Shown here piece by piece: positions 6,977 to 13,884 of a stretch of DNA of 13,884 bases; the stretch's first letter is position 1; each line of letters begins with the position of its first letter. The stretch comes from Acetobacteraceae bacterium (lineage in GTDB: Bacteria > Pseudomonadota > Alphaproteobacteria > Acetobacterales > Acetobacteraceae): contig DAHWBL010000061.1 in assembly GCA_027323595.1 (NCBI GenBank), positions 1 to 13,884 of the forward strand. Direction: 5' to 3'. The translations under genes were made by a program, and so were the position numbers. Under the pieces are notes generated by a model that worked only from the letters and a program-made list of their open reading frames with translations, was not told where the DNA came from and made no database searches.

Positions 6977-6999
6977 CCGACAGCGCCAAGCGCTGCCGG
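6977..6999 (-). terminator. Stem-loop downstream of clpA, possible terminator without a U-tract
   Basis: On the minus strand CCGGCAGCGC-TTG-GCGCTGTCGG forms a 10-bp stem (one G-U pair) with a 3-nt loop, 35 nt after the clpA stop. It is followed by CGCGCCGGGTTAA, not by a run of T, so intrinsic termination is doubtful. It could mark the clpA mRNA end with Rho or processing. Confidence 0.35.
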
Positions 7000-7033
7000 C
7001 GTCACGCTGCCAAGAGCTGTTCGACCGCTTCGC

Positions 7034-9382
<2,349 letters not shown>

Positions 9383-9447
9383 ACTCAACGCTCCTTGCCG
9401 GTCAGGCTCGCGCCTGGATCAAGACCATGGTCGGCGGGGCAGGTCGC

Positions 9448-9489
9448 CGCGACACCGCCGACGCGCCCCCAGGCTCGCGCGGTGTCGCG
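9448..9489. promoter_or_regulatory. 11-bp inverted repeat in the clpS-clpA spacer
   Basis: CGCGACACCGC (9448-9458) and GCGGTGTCGCG (9479-9489) are perfectly complementary with a 20-nt loop. The element lies in the 281-nt spacer between clpS and clpA, 65 nt upstream of the clpA ATG on the transcribed strand. It could be an mRNA hairpin or a DNA operator. I found no convincing sigma-70 or sigma-32 promoter nearby, and the rest of the spacer (9383-9663) holds no recognisable gene. Confidence 0.45.
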
Positions 9490-9663
9490 CGGCGGCCGTC
9501 AGCCGGGACCGGCGGACGGATACCGCGTACTTTGTGCGGCGAAGTGGGTTTGTCACCTCTTGCGGGCGATCAAGTTATCGCAGAGCGGCGCGGGTGGCAT
9601 CACCGGCTCGCCTCGAAGCCTAGAACGGCGACCGCGCACGGTGCCAGCCAAATCATGCGCAAA

Positions 9664-9990
9664 TCATTCTTTCTCGATCGTGCATTGCAGCGGGTGCTGA
9701 TTTTGCCTGGCGAGGTCCATGACCTGGGTGACCTTGGTCTCGGCGACCTCGTAGGTGAACACGCCGCAGACGCCGACACCGCGGCGGTGCACGTGCAGCA
9801 TGATGCGCGTCGCCTCGTCACGGCTTTTCTGGAAGAAGCGTTCGAGCACGTGGACGACGAACTCCATCGGCGTGTAGTCGTCGTTGAGCATCAGCACCTT
9901 GTACATGGCGGGCTTGCGGGTTTTTGGCCGCGCCTTGACGACGACGCCGGTGTTGGGCGTCTCGGCGCCGCGTTTGCCGCCGTCGCTCAC
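9664..9990 (-). CDS. clpS: ATP-dependent Clp protease adaptor ClpS
   Basis: Adaptor that delivers N-degron substrates to the ClpA N domain; 108 residues. The substrate pocket is intact: NDDYTPMEFV at residues 36-45 (Asn36, Asp37 and the gatekeeper Met42) and His68 in MLHVHRRG, followed by GVCGVFTYEVAETKV and the conserved tail HPLQCTIEKE. A basic, flexible N-terminal arm (1-28) precedes the fold, as expected. I start it at GTG 9990, because no in-frame ATG lies upstream and the next ATG (codon 29) would remove the arm. There is no clear Shine-Dalgarno. A 10-codon open frame at 10019-9987 ends in TGA overlapping this GTG (GTGA), which may help initiation. clpA follows downstream. Confidence 0.94.
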   Translation of the reverse strand: MSDGGKRGAETPNTGVVVKARPKTRKPAMYKVLMLNDDYTPMEFVVHVLERFFQKSRDEATRIMLHVHRRGVGVCGVFTYEVAETKVTQVMDLARQNQHPLQCTIEKE

Positions 9991-10019
9991 GAGGAAAGAC
10001 TTTTCTGGGGCAGGCTCAT
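9987..10019 (-). other. Possible short upstream ORF coupled to clpS
   Basis: An ATG at 10019 opens a 10-codon frame (MSLPQKSLSS) whose TGA overlaps the clpS GTG as GTGA. It has no clear ribosome-binding site, and the same frame extends upstream to an ATG at 10175. It is noted because clpS itself lacks a Shine-Dalgarno; translation of this peptide is unproven. Confidence 0.2.
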
Positions 10020-10176
10020 CCGTGGTCGCTCGGTTCCTGGTCGGGGGTTGGGGGTGCGAGGCAGGGGTGGAAGGTGGGGTATATGCACCGACTGGCTGAA
10101 CAAACCATATCGGAAGCCGCGGGCCGCGGAAAAGAGCCGCATCGCTAAATTGCCGTCAGACCTGGCGTGCGGCAAT

Positions 10177-10205
10177 GAAAAAGGCCCGGGCGTGTGCCCG
10201 GGCCT
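10177..10205 (-). terminator. Intrinsic terminator after the phasin gene
   Basis: On the minus strand AGGCCCGGGC-ACAC-GCCCGGGCCT forms a perfect 10-bp stem with a 4-nt loop, followed by a T-run (TTTTT, plus-strand A at 10182-10178). It lies 53 nt after the phasin stop and separates that gene from clpS. A second hairpin, GCCGGCCC/GGGCCGGC (10221-10242), lies just before it. Confidence 0.88.
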
Positions 10206-10257
10206 GATCCATGAACGGCGGCCGGCCCTGTGCGGGGCCGGCGCGCGACTGCCGATT

Positions 10258-10911
10258 TCAGGCCGGCAGGTTGAACTTCGACGCCGCCGCCTGGAAACGC
10301 GCGGTCAGCGGGGCCATCGCCTGCTCGGCGAGCTTGAACGACGCATCGGCCATCTGGCTGGAGCCGGCAACCGCCTTCTCCATGCTGGTGCGGGCGAGCG
10401 ACGCCTGCAGATCAACGGCTTCCTTGACCGACTTCACCGAGGTCAGCGCCTTGAAGGCGGCGACGGTCTCGTCGAGCGAGGCCTGCGCGGAGGCGGCCAT
10501 GGACTTCGACAGGTCCTGCAGGCCGGTGGCCCAGATCTGGCCGGACTTCATGATGGCTTCCAGGTTGCCCTGGCTGAACGCGACGAATTCCTCGGCGCCT
10601 TTGAAACTGGTGGTCATGGTTTTCTCCATTTGTTTCGTGACCGGCGCCGTGACGGCCGCCGGGCGGACTGCGGGGGAGGCAACTGCGGCCGGCGAAACTT
10701 TCGCTGGCACAGCGACGGCAGGCACCGCGACGATCGGCGCCTCGACTGGTTTGGCTGCCACGAGTTTCACCGGCTTCGCGGCGGCAATCGGGGCGGCGAC
10801 GGCGACCGGCGCGGGAGCGGAAACAGCTCCGACGGCGCGGCCCGTGGCGGTCTTGGTCGGCGAAGGCTTGGGCGCCGTCGTCGGGCGGACACCCTTGGTG
10901 ATCTTGGCCAT
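10258..10911 (-). CDS. Phasin family protein with a Lys/Ala/Pro/Val-rich N-terminal arm
   Basis: Phasins coat polyhydroxyalkanoate granules and control their number and size. The 217-residue protein has two parts. Residues 1-98 are low-complexity, rich in Ala, Pro, Val and Lys with repeated AAKPV-type units (45-70). Residues 99-217 are a phasin domain beginning MTTSFKGAEEFVAFSQGN, with GQIWATGLQDLSKSMAASAQAS and long Ala-rich amphipathic helices. The ATG at 10911 has AAGGAG 7 nt upstream and follows a good promoter. Internal Met95 or Met99 could also start a short phasin, since many homologues begin MTTNFKG-like, but no better ribosome-binding site is evident there. It is monocistronic, with its own terminator. 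It could equally be called PhaP-like; no pha synthesis gene is in the window. Confidence 0.88.
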   Translation of the reverse strand: MAKITKGVRPTTAPKPSPTKTATGRAVGAVSAPAPVAVAAPIAAAKPVKLVAAKPVEAPIVAVPAVAVPAKVSPAAVASPAVRPAAVTAPVTKQMEKTMTTSFKGAEEFVAFSQGNLEAIMKSGQIWATGLQDLSKSMAASAQASLDETVAAFKALTSVKSVKEAVDLQASLARTSMEKAVAGSSQMADASFKLAEQAMAPLTARFQAAASKFNLPA

Positions 10912-10986
10912 CGGCCTCTCCTTTCGCTGGCTGCCGGTGCGAACCTGCAACACGCTCCATCGGGACACGTGTCTGCGACCAGGCGA

Positions 10987-11001
10987 TGCTGCACCGCAGC
11001 A
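10987..11001. promoter_or_regulatory. Palindrome, candidate PhaR operator O1 (phasin transcription start)
   Basis: TGCTGCACCGCAGCA is a perfect 6+6 palindrome with a 3-nt centre. It contains CTGC-N3-GCAG, the pattern I recall for the phasin repressor PhaR of Paracoccus and Rhodobacter. It covers the expected start site of the phasin promoter, which suits repression. A second copy of the same design lies at 11042-11056. Confidence 0.6.
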
Positions 11002-11006
11002 AGACG

Positions 11007-11035
11007 GATTTAGGCACTTGAATGCGCTGTGTCAA
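11007..11035 (-). promoter_or_regulatory. Sigma-70 promoter of the phasin gene
   Basis: On the minus strand there is a perfect -35 box TTGACA (11035-11030), a 17-nt spacer, and TAAATC (11012-11007) as a weaker -10. Transcription would start near 11000, leaving a 5' leader of about 90 nt before the ATG at 10911. The leader also contains the 10-bp palindrome GACACGTGTC at 10964-10973. The two candidate PhaR palindromes bracket the promoter. Confidence 0.6.
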
Positions 11036-11041
11036 CAAAAA

Positions 11042-11056
11042 TGGTGCACCGCACCA
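11042..11056. promoter_or_regulatory. Palindrome, candidate PhaR operator O2 (upstream of phasin -35)
   Basis: TGGTGCACCGCACCA is a perfect 6+6 palindrome with the same ACC centre as O1, differing only at one symmetric position. It lies 6 bp upstream of the TTGACA box. Centre-to-centre distance to O1 is 55 bp, about five helical turns, so a dimer at each site could sit on the same DNA face. Confidence 0.55.
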
Positions 11057-11271
11057 AAATCATCCGTCGCGCGTTCCACGGCGGGGGCGGCGGCCCTGCG
11101 CGGATGATCCGAACAACGGCCGGTAAGCATCTGCTAATCTTGAGGATTGAATGTCGATGCCACTGGACTTCCCGGACCGCGCCGGTTAGGAGAATCGAGT
11201 CGCGGCGCGGCGCCCGGTGTCGGGTGTCCGGGTCTGATTGCCGGCTTTTATGTCCTGACCGGGGTATCTTG
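11057..11271. other. Rest of the phasin-carboxypeptidase divergent spacer
   Basis: The spacer between the two divergent genes is 360 nt (10912-11271); the phasin side is described separately. This part is the leader of the carboxypeptidase gene. I see a -10-like TAATCT (11135-11140) without a good -35, a 12-codon open frame preceded by GAGG at 11151-11189, and a CCCG-GTGT-CGGG mini-hairpin (11213-11224). None is strong enough to call a promoter. Confidence 0.4.
11151..11189 (+). other. Possible 12-residue upstream ORF in the carboxypeptidase leader
   Basis: ATG at 11151 opens MSMPLDFPDRAG and ends in TAG at 11187-11189. GAGG lies 5 nt upstream, a better ribosome-binding site than the one before the main gene at 11272. 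Whether it is translated or regulatory is unknown; such short frames also arise by chance. Confidence 0.2.
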
Positions 11272-12507
11272 ATGCGCATTCGCCTGCCCCACAGCATCGC
11301 TGGTCGCCTCCGTCGGGTTCTGGCCGGGGTGGGCGTTGCGTCGGCGGTGCTGCTGATCGGTCTGGGCGGCGCGCGGACCGCCGCGGCACAGCCGGCGCCG
11401 ACCCGTGGCACCGTGGCGGACCGCTACAGCGCGATCGTGCTGGATGCCGGCAGCGGGCGGGTGCTGTCCGAGCTCGCCGCCGACGCTCCGCGCTATCCGG
11501 CGAGCCTGACCAAGATGATGACCCTGTTCATGCTGTTCGAGGCGCTGCGCGACCATCGCGTGGCGCTCGATGAGCTGGTGCCGGTCTCGGCCCATGCGGC
11601 GGCGATGGAGCCGTCCAAGCTTGGGCTGGTGCCTGGCACCCGGATCACCGTCGAGCAGGCGATTCTGGGGCTGGTGACCAAATCCGCCAATGATGCCGCC
11701 GCCGCGGTGGGCGAGATGCTGGGCGGCGATGAGACGCGGTTCGCGCAGATGATGACGCTGCGGGCGCGGGCGCTGGGGATGAGCCACACCAGTTTTCGCA
11801 ATGCCTCAGGGCTGCCCGACCCCGAACAGGTCACCACCGCGCGCGACATCGCGACGCTGGCACGCCATCTGATTCGTGATTTCCCTGAGCAATACAGCTA
11901 TTTTTCGGTGCCGAGCTTCCAGTTCCGGGGCCGGACCATCTTCAATCACGACCGCATGTTGCAGCTCTATCCGGGCGCGGACGGGCTCAAGACCGGCTAT
12001 ATCACCGCCTCGGGGCATAATCTGGCGACCTCGGCGGTGCGCGGCGATGTGCGGCTGATCGGCGTGGTGCTGGGCGCGCGCAGCAACGGCGAGCGCGATG
12101 TCGATATGCGCCTGCAACTCGATGACGGCTTCACCCAGATGGGGGTCGGGCCGATGATGGCGTCGGTGCCGCAGCACCCGCACGGGCTGATCGCGCGCGC
12201 CGAGGCGGCCACGGTGTCGGGGCGCATCGCCACGCCGCCCGCGCCGACCCTGCCGCAGGTGGCGCCCGGCTGGGCGGTGCAGGTGGGCGCCTATCCGACC
12301 GAGGCGGCGGCGCGGCACGCGGCGGCCCAGGCGCGGCGCGAGGGTGGCGAGGTACGGGTGGAAACCGCGCAGGTGAAGGGCCGCACGCTGTGGCGCGGGC
12401 TGCTGGTCGGGCTGCATCGGCGCGAGGCGACGGCGATCTGCGCGGCCCAGGCCGGACGCCATGCGCCCTGCATGCTGGTGCCGCCGTCGCAGATGGCGGC
12501 GCGCTGA
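11272..12507 (+). CDS. Secreted D-alanyl-D-alanine carboxypeptidase (PBP5/6 type) with C-terminal SPOR domain
   Basis: Serine peptidase S11 that trims the terminal D-Ala from peptidoglycan pentapeptides in the periplasm. It has 411 residues. Residues 1-39 form a Sec signal peptide with basic start, hydrophobic core (VLAGVGVASAVLLIGLGG) and a likely cut after ARTAAA. The catalytic motifs are complete: SLTK (Ser78-Lys81), SAN (138-140) and KTG (240-242). After a Pro-rich linker (320-332) a SPOR domain (about 333-405, GWAVQVGAYPTEAAARHAAA) would bind denuded glycan strands at the division septum; it replaces the membrane-anchoring helix of E. coli PBP5. Two cysteines (390, 400) may pair. ATG 11272 is the only start giving the signal peptide; its ribosome-binding site is poor (GGGG at about 8 nt). 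Related genes are named dacA, dacC or dacF. Confidence 0.94.
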   Translation: MRIRLPHSIAGRLRRVLAGVGVASAVLLIGLGGARTAAAQPAPTRGTVADRYSAIVLDAGSGRVLSELAADAPRYPASLTKMMTLFMLFEALRDHRVALDELVPVSAHAAAMEPSKLGLVPGTRITVEQAILGLVTKSANDAAAAVGEMLGGDETRFAQMMTLRARALGMSHTSFRNASGLPDPEQVTTARDIATLARHLIRDFPEQYSYFSVPSFQFRGRTIFNHDRMLQLYPGADGLKTGYITASGHNLATSAVRGDVRLIGVVLGARSNGERDVDMRLQLDDGFTQMGVGPMMASVPQHPHGLIARAEAATVSGRIATPPAPTLPQVAPGWAVQVGAYPTEAAARHAAAQARREGGEVRVETAQVKGRTLWRGLLVGLHRREATAICAAQAGRHAPCMLVPPSQMAAR

Positions 12508-12605
12508 TCGGTCGCGCCTGACCGGCGCTCTTGCGCCAGCCGGGCCGGATGCGCATTTTGCGGGCGTGAGCACGCGCCTCGGTGGCGCGAGAGGAGTGCG
12601 CGATC

Positions 12606-13412
12606 ATGGACGGCGGCAGCGAGCAGCGGCGGATCACGCTTCATGCGCCCGAGGATTTCGTCGGCATGCGCGCCGCCGGGCGGCTCGCCGCGCAGACGCT
12701 CGACATGATCACCTCGCATGTCCGCCCCGGTGTCACCACCGGCGCGCTCGACCAGATGATCCACGATTACATGATCGCGCATGGCGCGGTGCCGGCGACG
12801 CTGGGGTATCGCGGCTATCCCAAATCGAGCTGCATCTCGATCAATCATGTCGTGTGTCACGGCATTCCTGGCGAGCGCAAGCTGATCGACGGCGACATTC
12901 TCAACATCGACGTGACGGTGATCCTGGATGGCTGGTTCGGCGACACCAGCCGCATGTATGTGGCCGGCCAGGCGAGCACGCGGGCGCGCAACCTGATGGA
13001 TGTCACCTATGAATCCCTGATGCGCGGGATCGCGGCGGTGCGCCCGGGCGCCACGCTTGGCGATGTGGGGCATGCGATCCAGAGCTTTGTCGAGTCGCAC
13101 CGTTTCTCGGTGGTGCGCGATTTCTGCGGCCATGGCGTCGGGCGGGTGTTTCATGCCGCGCCGAACGTGCTGCATTTCGGTCGCGCCGGCGAAGGCCCGG
13201 TGCTGAAGCCGGGGATGTTTTTCACCATCGAGCCGATGGTCAATGCCGGCCGGCCCGAGGTGAAGGTGCTCGATGACGGCTGGACCGCGGTGACCCGCGA
13301 CCGCAGCCTGTCGGCGCAGTTCGAGCATATGGTGGGCGTGACCGAGGACGGGGTGGAGGTGTTCACCCTGTCACCCGAGGGGCTGCATCACCCGCCTTAT
13401 GGGATCACCTGA
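12606..13412 (+). CDS. map: Type I methionine aminopeptidase
   Basis: Removes the N-terminal Met from new proteins; cytoplasmic, di-metal enzyme of 268 residues. All five metal ligands are visible: Asp102 (NIDVTV), Asp113 (GDTSRMY), His176 (GHGVGR), Glu209 (TIEPM) and Glu240 (FEHMVGV), with the substrate-contacting His85 in VVCHGIPG. The ATG at 12606 has a GAGAGGAG ribosome-binding site about 9 nt upstream; a GTG at 12582 would place that site inside the gene. It lies 98 nt after the carboxypeptidase gene on the same strand and may be co-transcribed. The stop is only 5 nt from the stop of the convergent PEP-CTERM gene. Confidence 0.97.
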   Translation: MDGGSEQRRITLHAPEDFVGMRAAGRLAAQTLDMITSHVRPGVTTGALDQMIHDYMIAHGAVPATLGYRGYPKSSCISINHVVCHGIPGERKLIDGDILNIDVTVILDGWFGDTSRMYVAGQASTRARNLMDVTYESLMRGIAAVRPGATLGDVGHAIQSFVESHRFSVVRDFCGHGVGRVFHAAPNVLHFGRAGEGPVLKPGMFFTIEPMVNAGRPEVKVLDDGWTAVTRDRSLSAQFEHMVGVTEDGVEVFTLSPEGLHHPPYGIT

Positions 13413-13417
13413 AGCGG

Positions 13418-13884
13418 TCAGTCGGCTGGCCCGCGCCGGGCGGCACCGCGGCGGGCGGCGATGGCGCCGGCCGCGAGTCCGATGCCCAGCAGAGGCAGCG
13501 AGGCGGGTTCGGGAACGTTCGATGGGCCGGCGTTGAGTGCCGTGATGGAGACGCTGCCATTGCCGGTGGTGTTGACGCCGGCGAGGATGTTGCCCGAGAT
13601 CGTGGCAAACCCGTCGAAGCTGGACACCAGGAACGAGCCGCCGCCGCCACCGCTGTAGCCGGGGCTGGCCAGGCCGCTTCCATCTCCGCCGCCACCACCC
13701 GAGTAGCCGCCGCCGCCGCCGCCACCGTTGCCACCACCACCGCCGCCGCCGCCAAAGCCGCCGGCGCCGCTGGCAAATTGTCCGTTGTTATCTCCCGAAC
13801 CACCAGCGAAGCTGGTGGCCCCGCTGCCCGCCCCGCCGGGATCGCTGCCGCCGCCGGCTGTGCCGCTGCCCAGGAAGCCACCGC
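13418..13884 (-). CDS. Glycine-rich secreted protein with PEP-CTERM sorting signal (C-terminal 154 residues; start outside the window)
   Basis: The frame ending at TGA 13420-13418 is open to the window end. It encodes a Gly/Ser/Asn-rich segment with long poly-Gly runs broken by FGG, NGG and YSGG (about 13685-13763), then a short beta-like part with GNGSVSITAL, and finally VPEPASLPLLGIGLAAGAIAARRG near the C-terminus. The last piece is a PEP-CTERM signal: VPEP, a hydrophobic helix and an Arg cluster (13418-13516), recognised by exosortase for surface sorting. The Gly-rich pattern resembles the ALK/LTK-type glycine-rich domain found in some bacterial surface proteins. A second minus frame is also open but is Ala-rich junk; the PEP-CTERM motif decides the frame. 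Function is unknown, and no exosortase gene lies in this window. Confidence 0.85.
   Translation of the reverse strand, partial: GGFLGSGTAGGGSDPGGAGSGATSFAGGSGDNNGQFASGAGGFGGGGGGGGNGGGGGGGYSGGGGGDGSGLASPGYSGGGGGSFLVSSFDGFATISGNILAGVNTTGNGSVSITALNAGPSNVPEPASLPLLGIGLAAGAIAARRGAARRGPAD

Noticed and set aside
9391..9663. A tRNA or small RNA gene in the clpS-clpA spacer
   Set aside because: No cloverleaf or terminator is visible; only the inverted repeat stands out.
10078..10106. TATACC on the minus strand (10083-10078) as a clpS promoter
   Set aside because: The -10 is acceptable, but no -35 hexamer lies at 16-18 nt; the nearest TTGTTC is at 14 nt.
12582..12605. GTG at 12582 as the start of methionine aminopeptidase
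   Set aside because: It would put the GAGAGGAG ribosome-binding site inside the coding region; ATG 12606 is correctly spaced from it.
13685..13763. GCC/CCG repeats as a CRISPR or non-coding satellite
   Set aside because: The repeats are codon-length Gly codons in a coding frame, with no spacers.
13405..13881. A 158-codon Ala-rich minus frame overlapping the PEP-CTERM gene
   Set aside because: It overlaps the aminopeptidase end and lacks any motif; the adjacent frame carries the VPEP signal, hydrophobic helix and Arg cluster.

Overview
The window is very GC-rich and reads as chromosomal DNA from an alphaproteobacterium, most likely of the Acetobacteraceae/Rhodospirillales type. The grounds are protein flavour, the rpmI-rplT-pheS-pheT order, a DUF4170 gene beside ftsY, a penicillin-binding protein 5-type carboxypeptidase carrying a SPOR domain, a phasin for polyhydroxyalkanoate granules, and a PEP-CTERM protein. 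The genus is inference. I see no mobile element, CRISPR array, tRNA, rRNA or defence locus; this is mostly core housekeeping.

Layout. (1) 1-3492, minus strand: rpmI, rplT, pheS and pheT (cut by the window start), a translation operon making ribosomal proteins L35 and L20 and both subunits of phenylalanyl-tRNA synthetase. It has a candidate promoter and a strong leader hairpin ahead of rpmI, and a cluster of GC-rich hairpins between rplT and pheS. (2) 3736-6696, plus strand, divergent from rpmI: dapF, mtaB and ftsY, overlapping or 1 nt apart, covering lysine/peptidoglycan precursor synthesis, tRNA methylthiolation and membrane-protein targeting. (3) 6693-6905, minus: a small DUF4170 protein whose stop codon overlaps the ftsY stop. 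(4) 7034-9990, minus: clpS then clpA, the N-degron adaptor and the unfoldase of the ClpAP protease, separated by about 280 nt that hold an 11-bp inverted repeat. (5) 10258-10911, minus: a phasin with an unusual Lys/Ala/Pro/Val-rich N-terminal arm, its own promoter, two 15-bp palindromes that fit a PhaR operator, and a good intrinsic terminator. (6) 11272-13412, plus: a secreted D-Ala-D-Ala carboxypeptidase with a SPOR domain, then type I methionine aminopeptidase. (7) 13418-13884, minus: the C-terminal part of a glycine-rich secreted protein with a PEP-CTERM sorting signal, cut by the window end.

The most interesting signals are regulatory or structural details: the palindrome pair around the phasin promoter, the histone-H1/PhaF-like arm on the phasin, the rpmI leader hairpin, and the glycine-rich PEP-CTERM protein whose glycine tracts resemble the glycine-rich domain of ALK/LTK receptors. 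No wholly new multi-gene system is evident.
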